This document shows positions 26,215 to 34,531 of a DNA stretch of 64,000 bases, piece after piece (position 1 is the first letter of the stretch; each line of letters begins with the position of its first letter). Source of the stretch: Leifsonia virtsii (GTDB lineage: Bacteria; Actinomycetota; Actinomycetes; Actinomycetales; Microbacteriaceae); contig NZ_JAROCB010000001.1 of the NCBI RefSeq assembly GCF_030433675.1, forward strand, positions 865,333 through 929,332, in the 5' to 3' direction. The notes below the pieces were generated by a model. That model saw only the letters and a program-made list of their open reading frames with translations, was not told the DNA's origin and searched no databases. Both the position numbers and the translations under genes were made by a program.

Positions 26215-28821
26215 ATGAGCACGCCGAACGTGCCAGAAAAGCCCGCGCTGGAAGGGCTGGAGACCAAGTGGGGTGACCGCTGGCAGAGCGACGGCACCTT
26301 CCGGTTCGATCGGGAGGCCGCGCTCGCCGCCGGCCGCGACGGGGTCTACTCGATCGACACCCCGCCGCCCACGGCGTCCGGTTCGCTGCACATCGGCCAC
26401 GTCTTCAGCTACACGCACACCGACGTGATCGCGCGCTTCCAGCGGATGAGCGGGCGGAACGTGTTCTACCCGATGGGCTGGGACGACAACGGCCTGCCGA
26501 CCGAGCGCCGCGTCCAGAACTACTACGGCGTGCGCTGCGACCCGTCGCTCCCCTACGACCCGGACTTCACCCCACCCTTCGAGGGCGGCGACAACAAGAG
26601 CACCAAGGCCGCCGACCAGAAGCCGATCTCGCGCCGCAACTTCATCGAGCTGTGCGAGCGGCTGACCGAGGAGGACGAGAAGCAGTTCGAGGCGCTGTGG
26701 CGCACCCTCGGCCTCTCGGTGGACTGGTCGCAGACGTACCGCACGATCGGGCGCGACTCGATCCGCACCTCGCAGCTGGCGTTCCTGCGCAACATCGAGC
26801 GCGGCGAGGCGTACCAGGCGCTCGCGCCGACGCTATGGGACATCACCTTCCGCACCGCGGTCGCGCAGGCCGAGCTGGAGGACCGCGAGCAGCCGTCCGC
26901 ATACCACCGCGTCGCCTTCCACGGCGAGGGCGGCCCGGTCTACATCGAGACCACGCGCCCGGAGCTTCTCCCCGCCTGCGTGGCGCTCGTGGCGCACCCG
27001 GACGACGAGCGGTACCAGCCGCTCTTCGGCACGACCGTCCGCACCCCGCTGTTCGACGTCGAGGTGCCAGTTGTGGCGCACCACCTGGCGCAGCCGGACA
27101 AGGGATCGGGCATCGCCATGATCTGCACCTTCGGCGACATCACCGACGTCACCTGGTGGCGCGAGCTCGACCTCCCGAACCGCGCGATCATCGGCTTCGA
27201 CGGCCGCATCCTGCCCGAGCCGCCGGAGGCGATCACCTCGGACGCCGGCCGCGAGGCGTACGCGGAGCTCGCCGGCAAGACTGTGTTCTCGGCGAAGCAG
27301 ACCGTGGTGGAGCTGCTGCGCGCCTCGGGCGACCTGATCGGCGAGCCGAAGCCGATCCAGCACCCGGTCAAGTTCTTCGAGAAGGGCGACCGCCCGCTCG
27401 AGATCGTCTCCACCCGCCAGTGGTACGTCAAGAACGGCGCCCGCGACGAGGAGCTGCGCCAGCGGCTCATCGAGCTGGGCCGCGAGATCGACTGGCACCC
27501 CGACTTCATGCGCGTGCGGTACGAGAACTGGGTGAACGGCCTCACCGGCGACTGGCTGATCTCGCGCCAGCGCTACTTCGGCGTGCCGATCCCGGTCTGG
27601 TACCCGCTCGACGGCGACGGCAACCCCGTCTTCGACCAGCCGATCCTGCCCGCGCAGGAGCAGCTCCCGGTCGACCCGTCCTCCGACCCGGCACCCGGCT
27701 ACGACGAGGCGCAGCGCGGCCAGGCCGGCGGCTTCGTGGGCGAGCACGACGTGATGGACACGTGGATGACGTCCTCCCTCACCCCGCAGCTGGCGGGCGG
27801 CTGGATGCGAGACGACGAGCTCTTCGACGCCGTCTTCCCGTTCGACCTGCGCCCGCAGGGCCAGGACATCATCCGCACCTGGCTGTTCTCCACCCTGCTG
27901 CGCGCGAAGCTCGAGAGCGACGTCGCGCCATGGCGCAACGCCGCCCTGTCCGGCTTCATCGTCGACCCCGACCGCAAGAAGATGTCCAAGTCGAAGGGCA
28001 ACGTCGTGACCCCGGCCGACATCCTGGAGCGGCACGGCTCCGACGCCGTGCGCTACTGGGCCGCGTCCAGCCGGCTCGGCACCGACGCGGCGTTCGACCC
28101 GCAGAACCCGACCCAGATCAAGATCGGCCGCAGGCTCGCGATCAAGCTGCTCAACGCGGCGAAGTTCATCCTCGGCTTCGAGGCGCCCGCCTCGCTCGAC
28201 CTGGCGCAGGTGACCAGCCCGCTGGACCGCAGCATGCTGCAGAACCTCGCCGACGTCGTGGCCGACGCCACCGCCGCGCTCGAGAACTACGACCACGCGC
28301 GGGCGCTGGAGACGATGGAGACGTTCTTCTGGACGTTCTGCGACGACTACCTGGAGCTCGTGAAGGAGCGCGCCTACGGGGACGCCACGGCCGAGCAGGC
28401 CTCCGCAGTGGTCGCCCTGCGTGTCGCCCTCTCGGCGTTCCTGCGCCTGTTCGCGCCCGTGCTGCCGTTCGCGGCCGAGGAGGCGTGGAGCTGGTCTGAG
28501 ACCGGCTCCGTGCACCACGCCGCGTGGCCGGCCGCCGACGAGGTGGCGCAGGACTGGAATGCCGACCGCGCCGTGCTGGCGATCGTCGGGCGCGCGCTGA
28601 CCGGCATCCGCGGGGCCAAGACCGCTGCGAAGGCGTCGCAGCGCACCCCCGTCGACTCGGCGGTCATCGCCGGTCCGGCGGACGAGATCGCGGCCGTCGA
28701 GTCGGCCGCGGGCGACCTCCGCTCGGTGGGCAGAATTGCGGACCTGCGCTTCGCCTCCGCCGACGAGCTCTCGGTGACCGATATTCTGCTCGCCACAGCC
28801 CCGAGCGAGGAGGAACGATGA
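26215..28821 (+). CDS. valS: Valyl-tRNA synthetase
   Basis: This is an 868-residue class I synthetase for tRNA-Val. The HIGH motif is in SGSLHIGHVFSYTHTDVI near residue 55, the KMSKS loop in DPDRKKMSKSKGNVVTP, and the editing domain segment is IETTRPELLPACVALVAHP. The NVFYPMGWDDNGLPTERRVQ stretch fits the shorter ValRS type. There is no long C-terminal coiled coil, which agrees with the short length. Its stop overlaps the start of the next acetyltransferase gene (ATGA), so translation of that gene is probably coupled. Confidence 0.96.
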   Translation: MSTPNVPEKPALEGLETKWGDRWQSDGTFRFDREAALAAGRDGVYSIDTPPPTASGSLHIGHVFSYTHTDVIARFQRMSGRNVFYPMGWDDNGLPTERRVQNYYGVRCDPSLPYDPDFTPPFEGGDNKSTKAADQKPISRRNFIELCERLTEEDEKQFEALWRTLGLSVDWSQTYRTIGRDSIRTSQLAFLRNIERGEAYQALAPTLWDITFRTAVAQAELEDREQPSAYHRVAFHGEGGPVYIETTRPELLPACVALVAHPDDERYQPLFGTTVRTPLFDVEVPVVAHHLAQPDKGSGIAMICTFGDITDVTWWRELDLPNRAIIGFDGRILPEPPEAITSDAGREAYAELAGKTVFSAKQTVVELLRASGDLIGEPKPIQHPVKFFEKGDRPLEIVSTRQWYVKNGARDEELRQRLIELGREIDWHPDFMRVRYENWVNGLTGDWLISRQRYFGVPIPVWYPLDGDGNPVFDQPILPAQEQLPVDPSSDPAPGYDEAQRGQAGGFVGEHDVMDTWMTSSLTPQLAGGWMRDDELFDAVFPFDLRPQGQDIIRTWLFSTLLRAKLESDVAPWRNAALSGFIVDPDRKKMSKSKGNVVTPADILERHGSDAVRYWAASSRLGTDAAFDPQNPTQIKIGRRLAIKLLNAAKFILGFEAPASLDLAQVTSPLDRSMLQNLADVVADATAALENYDHARALETMETFFWTFCDDYLELVKERAYGDATAEQASAVVALRVALSAFLRLFAPVLPFAAEEAWSWSETGSVHHAAWPAADEVAQDWNADRAVLAIVGRALTGIRGAKTAAKASQRTPVDSAVIAGPADEIAAVESAAGDLRSVGRIADLRFASADELSVTDILLATAPSEEER

Positions 28822-29264
28822 CGGTGACCGTGCGACCGGTGCGGGACAACGAGTTCTTCACCTGGCTCGACCTGTACGCAGGCTACGGCGACTTCTACGA
28901 GAGCCCGGTGACGGACGAGAAGGCGCTGCTGGTCTGGAGCTGGATCTCCGATCCCGGCAACGAGCTGGAGGCGTACTTCGCCGTCGACGAGGAGGACACG
29001 CCCATCGGCCTCGCGCACGTGCGCGAGTTCGTGCGTCCGCTCGACGGCAGCAAGGGCCTGTACCTCGACGACCTGTTCGTGAGCCCCGACTCCCGCGGCG
29101 CCGGTGCAGGCGCCGCCCTGCTGGAGGCCGTCCGCGAGCAGGCCAAGGAGCGCGGCCTCTCGGTCGTCCGCTGGATCACGGCGAAGGACAACGAGACGGC
29201 CCGCCGCCTGTACGACAGGTTCGCCGAGAAGACCAAGTGGGTCACGTACGACCTCGTCCCCTGA
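28818..29264 (+). CDS. GNAT family N-acetyltransferase, copy 1 of tandem pair
   Basis: The product is 148 residues with a compact GNAT fold. The motif-A region is LDDLFVSPDSRGAGAGAALLEAV, followed by VVRWITAKDNETARRLYDRF, the typical GNAT motif-B segment. Its ATG overlaps the valS stop, so it is in the valS operon. A second, clearly homologous gene follows 70 bases later. Aromatic and acidic residues near the N-terminus (FFTWLDLYAGYGDFYE) are conserved in both copies and may shape the substrate pocket. The substrate is unknown. Confidence 0.88.
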   Translation: MTVTVRPVRDNEFFTWLDLYAGYGDFYESPVTDEKALLVWSWISDPGNELEAYFAVDEEDTPIGLAHVREFVRPLDGSKGLYLDDLFVSPDSRGAGAGAALLEAVREQAKERGLSVVRWITAKDNETARRLYDRFAEKTKWVTYDLVP

Positions 29265-29334
29265 ACCCGACCGCGATATGGTCGGAACACGCCCGGAGAC
29301 CTCTTCCGGGCGCGCACAGCGAACGGAGGAATCC

Positions 29335-29808
29335 ATGTCGATCGAGGTTCGACCGGTCAGGGACGGCGATTTCTTCGCCTGGCTCGATGTGTACGCCGAG
29401 TACGCCCGGTTCTACGAGACCGAGCTGACCGACCAGAAGGCGCTCGTCCTCTGGTCCTGGCTGACCGACCCCGAGCACGAGGAGGACGGCTACGTCGCCG
29501 TCGACGGGGACCGGATCGTCGGCCTCGCCCACGTGCGCGAGTTCGCCCGGCCGCTGGAGGGCGACCGCGGGCTGTTCCTCGACGACCTGTTCGTCGTCGA
29601 GGAGGAGCGCGGCAAGGGCGTCGGCTCCGCCCTCATCCAGAAGGCCCGTGCCCTCGCCGAGGAGCGCGGACTCGGCGTCGTGCAGTGGATCACCGCACAG
29701 GACAACGCCACGGCGCAGAAGCTCTACGACGCCGTCGCCAGCCGCACGTCGTGGGTCACCTACGAGATCGACCTGGCGTCCGCCCCTGTCGAGGCGGGGC
29801 GCGCCTGA
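29335..29808 (+). CDS. GNAT family N-acetyltransferase, copy 2 of tandem pair
   Basis: The product is 157 residues, more than half identical by eye to the preceding gene product: VRPVRDGDFFAWLDVYAEY, GLAHVREFARPLEGDRGLF, LDDLFVVEEERGKGVGSAL and VQWITAQDNATAQKLYDAV align without large gaps. It has its own strong ribosome-binding site (GGAGGA, five bases before ATG). The copy is longer by a short Ala/Val tail. The pair must come from a tandem duplication. Its last base overlaps the next start (TGATG). Confidence 0.88.
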   Translation: MSIEVRPVRDGDFFAWLDVYAEYARFYETELTDQKALVLWSWLTDPEHEEDGYVAVDGDRIVGLAHVREFARPLEGDRGLFLDDLFVVEEERGKGVGSALIQKARALAEERGLGVVQWITAQDNATAQKLYDAVASRTSWVTYEIDLASAPVEAGRA

Positions 29809-30077
29809 TGCAGCTCGGGACGCGCTGGGCCGTCGGCGACGAGTCGCCCGCAGCCCTGCCGGAGGTCGTGTCGTACGCCGTCCGCACGGTCGAGGAGGAG
29901 CTCGTCGCCACCGACGTCGAGACCGCCGGCTGGAGCTGGACGCTGACGTGGCTCGAAGGCAAGCCCGTGGTCACGCTCGACGACGGCACCGAGATCCGCT
30001 ACAACCAGGCCGAGGACTCCGCGACGATCACGCAGCCGGTCGAGGTGGAGGCATCCGACTACGACGAGGAGCCGTAG
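29808..30077 (+). CDS. Hypothetical protein, 89 residues
   Basis: I do not recognise a family for this small acidic protein (starts MQLGTRWAVGDESPAALPEV, ends VEASDYDEEP). It has no membrane segment. Predicted strands with conserved-looking Trp residues (ETAGWSWTLTWLEGKPVVTL, DDGTEIRYN) suggest a small beta-rich domain. It overlaps the stop of the preceding acetyltransferase by one base (TGATG), so it belongs to the valS-GNAT-GNAT operon. A CGACACGCCG core lies 12 bases after its stop. Confidence 0.75.
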   Translation: MQLGTRWAVGDESPAALPEVVSYAVRTVEEELVATDVETAGWSWTLTWLEGKPVVTLDDGTEIRYNQAEDSATITQPVEVEASDYDEEP

Positions 30078-30127
30078 GCTCCCGCACTCGACACGCCGCG
30101 CGTTCGCCTCGCGAACACAGACGATCG

Positions 30128-30313
30128 TCAGCGCGGCAGCTGCGGGAGGGTGCGCGTGGCGTCGTGGCGGGCGCGCTCGACCAGCGCGACGCGGTCGGCA
30201 TGGTGCGCCTCCCGCGCGAGCGGGCGGTCGCCCCAGGCGGTCAGCGCGCGCCCGAGGCGGAGCGCGACGCGGTGCGTGAGCGGACGGTAGGTGGAGACGA
30301 GGACGGCGGTCAT
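30128..30313 (-). CDS. Hypothetical small basic protein, 61 residues
   Basis: The product is 61 residues rich in Arg, Ala and Leu (MTAVLVSTYRPLTHRVALRL, then HHADRVALVERARHDATRTL). No family is recognised. Its ATG overlaps the stop of the MFS gene (ATGA), which itself overlaps the ArsR-like gene in the same way, so the three are translated as a coupled unit. This coupling is the main reason to accept it as a gene. It could form an amphipathic helix; whether it acts with the transporter is unknown. Confidence 0.6.
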   Translation of the reverse strand: MTAVLVSTYRPLTHRVALRLGRALTAWGDRPLAREAHHADRVALVERARHDATRTLPQLPR

Positions 30314-31563
30314 GACGGTTGTCCTTCCGGAACGGGCGCTTCGGCCGGCGTCTGGGCCGACGCGGAGAGGATGAGACGCGACGCGACGAGCGTCGCCACG
30401 ACCACCAGCCCGCCGCCGATGACGAACGGCAGCCGGAGGTCGATGCGGGCGACGAAGCCGCCCAGGACGGTGGCGATCGGGGTGAGCCCCCAGCCGATGG
30501 TGCGGACGATGCCGAGCGCGCGGCCGAGCATGTCGCTCGGGATGACGGCCTGGCGCAGCGCGCCCCACGGCACGTTCCAGACGGCGACGCCGAACGCGCC
30601 GAACGCGTACGCGCCGATGGCGACGACGACGTTGCCGGTGAGCCCGACGCCCACGATGCCGACCCCGCTGACCAGGATCGCCCAGAACATCACCCGCCCC
30701 CGGCCGAACCGCTCGACGAACCGGCTCGACACCAGCGCGCCCACGAGGGCGCCGATGCCGATCGCCGCCGTCACCACGCCGACCAGCGCAGCCGGCACGT
30801 GGAAGGTCTGCAGGAGGAGCAGCACGACGCTGCCCTGGGCGAACGCCAGCGCGGACGCCGTGAACGACGTGAGCAGGATCATCCACCGCAGGAAGCGGTC
30901 GTTCCAGAGGAAGCGCACGACGGCCGAGAGCGGCGGACGCGCCACGGACTCCCCCGCCGAGCCCGCCCGGTGGGCATGGGCCGCGGCGGCCGGGATGCTG
31001 AGCGCCAGCAGCCCCGCCACGAGGAAGCCGGCGCCGGTCAGCCAGACCGGGAGCACGATCGCGGCCGCGAACAGGAAGCCCGCGAGCGGGGTCGCGATGA
31101 AGTTCTGGATGGTGATCTCGGCCGACTGCATCCGCCCGTTCGCGCGGTCCAGCTGACCGCGGCCGACCAGCGCCGGGACGACGGTGGTGGTCGCGTTGTC
31201 GAACACCGTCTCGCCGAGCCCGAACGCCAGCACGCAGGCGTAGAGCGACCAGATCGTCAGCTCGCCGGTCGTGATCAGCAGCGCGACCACGGCGGCGACC
31301 GCGAAGCGAAGCGAGTTCGCCACCGCCATCGCGATGCGGCGGTCGACCCGGTCGAGCAGCATACCGGCCGGGATGCCGAAGAACAGCCACGGCAGGAACG
31401 TGACGGCGCTCAGTCCCGCGATGAGGGCCGGGTCGCGGGTCAGCGTCGTCGCGATCAGCGGCACCGCCGTGCGGCCGATGCCATCGGCGAGGTTGCTGGC
31501 GATCGCGGCCGTCCAGAGCCGGGAGAAGCCGGCGCCGAGCGGTTCGCGGGTGGCGGAGGGCAT
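30310..31563 (-). CDS. MFS transporter (drug-efflux type)
   Basis: This is a 417-residue membrane protein with 10-12 hydrophobic segments and the family start GFSRLWTAAIASNLADGIGRTAVPLIA, plus the loop motif IPAGMLLDRVDRRIAMAVANSL. This form belongs to the efflux-type MFS group often paired with ArsR-like regulators. The ATG overlaps the stop of the regulator gene (ATGA), so both are in one operon and the regulator probably controls export of a toxic compound. The substrate is unknown. Confidence 0.88.
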   Translation of the reverse strand: MPSATREPLGAGFSRLWTAAIASNLADGIGRTAVPLIATTLTRDPALIAGLSAVTFLPWLFFGIPAGMLLDRVDRRIAMAVANSLRFAVAAVVALLITTGELTIWSLYACVLAFGLGETVFDNATTTVVPALVGRGQLDRANGRMQSAEITIQNFIATPLAGFLFAAAIVLPVWLTGAGFLVAGLLALSIPAAAAHAHRAGSAGESVARPPLSAVVRFLWNDRFLRWMILLTSFTASALAFAQGSVVLLLLQTFHVPAALVGVVTAAIGIGALVGALVSSRFVERFGRGRVMFWAILVSGVGIVGVGLTGNVVVAIGAYAFGAFGVAVWNVPWGALRQAVIPSDMLGRALGIVRTIGWGLTPIATVLGGFVARIDLRLPFVIGGGLVVVATLVASRLILSASAQTPAEAPVPEGQPS

Positions 31564-32252
31564 CAGCGGTCCTCCTGCTCCACCAGCGGGAACGCGTTGA
31601 ACTGGACCTGCACGCGCTTGCGCTCGGCTGGGGGCTCCGTGCGGGCGTCGGCCTCGGCGTCCTCCGCCTTCCACTTCGCCTTCAGCCGGTCCTGCAGCGC
31701 GTAGTACTCGCGGCCGAATTCGGCCAGCTGCTCGCGCGTCACCTCGAGGTGGGAGGTGGAGAGCGTGCTGGACTCCATCCAGTCGAAGCCGAACGTGTCG
31801 AGCCCACGGCGAAGGAAGGCGGCCAGCCGACGTTCGTTGTTCTGCTGCCAGCCCAGCGAGATCAGCTCGTTCGCCTCGCGGCCTGCGGGCGTGCCGAGGG
31901 TCTCGGGCGAGCCGATGGTCACACCGCCGGGAGCCATGCGCCACCAGCGCTCACGGCCGGAGCCGCGCTCGGTGTCCTCGACGATGATGTCGTGCCGGGC
32001 GAGCTGGCGGAGGTGGTAGCTGGTCGCCCCGCTCGACTCCCCCAGCCGCTCGGCCAGCATGCTGGCGGTGGCCGGGCCGAAGTCGGACAGCTCGTTCATG
32101 ATCTCGACGCGCAGCGGATGGGCCAGCGCCCGGAGGGCCGCCATGCCCAGCGCATCCTCGAACGGGTCCCTCCCGCCCACCACGCCGGGCGCGGCCGGGT
32201 TCGCGGTGCCGGAGGGGTCTGCGGTGGTCTCGTCGGGACGGTCGTCGCTCAT
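31563..32252 (-). CDS. ArsR-like winged-helix transcriptional regulator
   Basis: The product is 229 residues. Residues about 30-110 form a winged helix of the ArsR type (MAALRALAHPLRVEIMNELS, then ESSGATSYHLRQLARHDII). The C-terminal half is helical and charged (EQLAEFGREYYALQDRLKAK) and may be a dimer or ligand domain; no metal-binding cysteine set is seen, so an organic ligand is more likely than a metal. The four-copy CTTTGCA array upstream of its start is the probable operator. It is divergent from the M3 peptidase gene. Confidence 0.85.
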   Translation of the reverse strand: MSDDRPDETTADPSGTANPAAPGVVGGRDPFEDALGMAALRALAHPLRVEIMNELSDFGPATASMLAERLGESSGATSYHLRQLARHDIIVEDTERGSGRERWWRMAPGGVTIGSPETLGTPAGREANELISLGWQQNNERRLAAFLRRGLDTFGFDWMESSTLSTSHLEVTREQLAEFGREYYALQDRLKAKWKAEDAEADARTEPPAERKRVQVQFNAFPLVEQEDR

Positions 32253-32269
32253 AGCCACCACGGTAGCAA

Positions 32270-32329
32270 TGCAAAGCTTTCTTTGCAAGCAAGTCTTTGC
32301 ATATTCTTCTTTGCAACGATTCCTTTGCT
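32270..32329. repeat. Array of four CTTTGCA direct repeats at 14-bp period (operator)
   Basis: CTTTGCA occurs at 32281, 32295 and 32309, and CTTTGCT at 32323, each exactly 14 bases from the last; an inverted TGCAAAG precedes them at 32270-32276, so the first pair also reads as a palindrome. The block is A+T-rich in G+C-rich surroundings. It lies between the ArsR-like gene and the M3 peptidase gene and its right end overlaps a candidate -35 for the latter. Confidence 0.8.
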
Positions 32330-32348
32330 TCCGCCGCACTGCGGTGTC

Positions 32349-32354
32349 TAGGCT
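32349..32354 (+). promoter_or_regulatory. -10 box for leaderless M3 peptidase gene
   Basis: TAGGCT ends six bases before ATG 32361, and TTGCTT (32325-32330) is 18 bases upstream as a possible -35, overlapping the last CTTTGCT repeat. A leaderless mRNA is predicted, although GGAGCA upstream of ATG could also be read as a weak ribosome-binding site. Confidence 0.55.
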
Positions 32355-32360
32355 GGAGCA

Positions 32361-34400
32361 ATGGCCGATACCGCGAATCCCTTCTTCACCCCGAGCACGC
32401 TCCCCTACCAGCTGCCGCCGTTCGCCGAGATCCGCGACGAGCACTACCTCCCCGCGTTCGAGCGGGGCATGGAGGAGCAGCTGGCCGAGGTGGACGCGAT
32501 CGTCCGCACCGAGGAGCCGACCACCTTCGAGAACACGATGCTGCCGCTGGAGCGCTCCGGCCAGATCCTGCAGCGCGTCGCCGAGGTGTTCTTCAACAAG
32601 AGCTCCTCCGACAGCACCGACTTCACCAATGCCCTGGAGGAGGAGATCGCGCCGCGGCTCGCCGCCCACCAGGACGCCATCCGCCTGAACCCCGCCCTCT
32701 CCGCCCGCATCGCCGACCTGCACGCGCGCCTCGACGAGCTGGGCCTCGACGACGAGTCGCGCTACCTCGTCGAGCGGTACCACACCGAGTTCACGCTCGC
32801 CGGCGCCGGTCTCGACGATGCGGACAAAGAGCGCCTGCGCGAGTACAACCAGCGCCTGTCGACCCTCACCACCCGGTTCGAGAAGAACCTGCTCGCCGAC
32901 ACGAACGAGCTCGCCGTCGTCTTCGACACGGCCGAGGAGCTGGCCGGGCTCGGCGAGGGCGAGCTCTCCGCCGCCGCCCAGGCCGCCGCCGACCGCGGGC
33001 TCGACGGCAAGTATGTCGTCACCCTCGTGCTGCCGACCGGCCACCCGTGGCTGGCCGACCTCACCGGGCGGTCGTCGCGCGAGCGCATCATGACGGCCTC
33101 CCGTGCCCGCGGCACGCACGGCGGCGAGCACGACACCCGCGACCTGGTGCTGGAGATCACCCGCCTCCGGGCGGAGCGCGCCCGCCTGCTCGGGTTCGAC
33201 ACGCACGCGGCCTACGTGACGGCCGACCAGACCGCCCGCACCCCGGAGGCTGTGGCCGACATGCTCGGCCGCCTGGCCCCGGCCGCCGCCCGCAACGCGC
33301 GCGCCGAGCAGGCCGACCTGCAGCGCCTGATGCCGGAGGGGCAGACCGTCGAGGCGTGGGACTGGGCCCACCTGACCGGCGCCGTGCGCGCGGAGAAGTA
33401 CGATGTCGACTTCGCTGCGATGCGACCGTACTTCGAGGCCGAGCGCGTGCTGCACGACGGAGTCTTCTACGCCGCGACCCGGCTCTACGGCATCACCTTC
33501 GCCGAGCGTCCGGACCTCGTCGCGTACCACCCCGATGCCCGCGTCTTCGAGGTGCGCAACGAGGACGGCTCCGAGCTCGGCCTCTACATCCTCGACCTGT
33601 ACACGCGCGACTCCAAGCGCGGCGGCGCGTGGATGAACCCACTGATCTCGCAGTCCTCGCTGCTGGGCTACCCGACCGTCGTGGTCAACAACCTCAATGT
33701 GCCGAAGCCCGCTGCCGGCGAGCCGACGCTGCTCACCTACGACGAGACCAACACGCTGTTCCACGAGTTCGGCCACGCCCTGCACGGCCTGTTCGCCCGG
33801 GTGACGTACCCGAAGTTCGCGGGCACCAACGTCTTCCGCGACTTCGTCGAGTTCCCGAGCCAGGTGAACGAGATGTGGATGCTCTGGCCCGAGATCCTCG
33901 AGAACTACGCCGTCCACCACGTCACCGGTGAGCGGATGCCGCAGGAGCTCGTCGACAAGCTGCACGCCGCCGAGTCGTTCAACGAGGGCTTCGCGACCAG
34001 CGAGTACCTCGCCGCGGCACTCCTCGACCAGGAGTGGCACCGTATCACCGCCGACGACACGGTCGACGACGTCGCCGCGTTCGAGGCCGCAGCGCTCGAA
34101 CGCGTGGGACTCGACAATCCGGCCGTGCCGCCGCGGTACGCGAGCACGTACTTCGCGCACACCTTCTCGGGCGGGTACGACGCCGGCTACTACTCCTACA
34201 TCTGGAGCGAGGTGCTCGACGCCGACACGGTCGAGTGGTTCCGCGAGAACGGCGGCCTGACGCGCGAGAACGGCGACCGGTTCCGGTCGCGCCTGCTCGG
34301 CGTCGGCGGCTCGAAGGACCCGCTGGAGGCGTACCGCGACTTCCGCGGGCGGGACGCGCAGCTCGAGCCGCTGCTCAAGCGCCGCGGCCTCGACCGCTGA
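32361..34400 (+). CDS. M3 family metallopeptidase (peptidyl-dipeptidase Dcp / oligopeptidase A-like)
   Basis: This is a 679-residue cytosolic zinc peptidase that cleaves short peptides. The HExxH motif is in NTLFHEFGHALHGLFARVTY near residue 467, and the third zinc ligand region follows in FPSQVNEMWMLWPEI. The N-terminal helical region (LPPFAEIRDEHYLPAFERGM) is typical of the Dcp group. Length is normal. No signal peptide is visible. It is divergent from the ArsR-like operon; the repeat array between them could couple its expression to that regulator. Confidence 0.93.
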   Translation: MADTANPFFTPSTLPYQLPPFAEIRDEHYLPAFERGMEEQLAEVDAIVRTEEPTTFENTMLPLERSGQILQRVAEVFFNKSSSDSTDFTNALEEEIAPRLAAHQDAIRLNPALSARIADLHARLDELGLDDESRYLVERYHTEFTLAGAGLDDADKERLREYNQRLSTLTTRFEKNLLADTNELAVVFDTAEELAGLGEGELSAAAQAAADRGLDGKYVVTLVLPTGHPWLADLTGRSSRERIMTASRARGTHGGEHDTRDLVLEITRLRAERARLLGFDTHAAYVTADQTARTPEAVADMLGRLAPAAARNARAEQADLQRLMPEGQTVEAWDWAHLTGAVRAEKYDVDFAAMRPYFEAERVLHDGVFYAATRLYGITFAERPDLVAYHPDARVFEVRNEDGSELGLYILDLYTRDSKRGGAWMNPLISQSSLLGYPTVVVNNLNVPKPAAGEPTLLTYDETNTLFHEFGHALHGLFARVTYPKFAGTNVFRDFVEFPSQVNEMWMLWPEILENYAVHHVTGERMPQELVDKLHAAESFNEGFATSEYLAAALLDQEWHRITADDTVDDVAAFEAAALERVGLDNPAVPPRYASTYFAHTFSGGYDAGYYSYIWSEVLDADTVEWFRENGGLTRENGDRFRSRLLGVGGSKDPLEAYRDFRGRDAQLEPLLKRRGLDR

Positions 34401-34433
34401 CCGTCTCCCGGCCCGTCCCCACCGTCGCTCTCC

Positions 34434-34469
34434 CGATCCTCGCTCTGCCGCCCGGCAGGGCGAGGATCG
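34434..34469 (+). terminator. 17-bp hairpin after the M3 peptidase gene
   Basis: Bases 34434-34450 pair with 34453-34469 at 16 of 17 positions plus a G-T pair, leaving a tiny loop, the inner pairs probably being open. No T tract follows. It begins 33 bases after the stop and is the likely terminator. Confidence 0.7.
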
Positions 34470-34531
34470 CAGGCTAGCCGCCGCCGACCGCGGCCCTCTA
34501 CTCTGAGCGCAACCGCGGGAGGGGGTCCGGG

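Noticed and set aside
32270-32329. CRISPR array
   Set aside because: The repeat unit is only 7 bases with 7-base variable parts; an operator array is the better explanation, and no cas genes are near.
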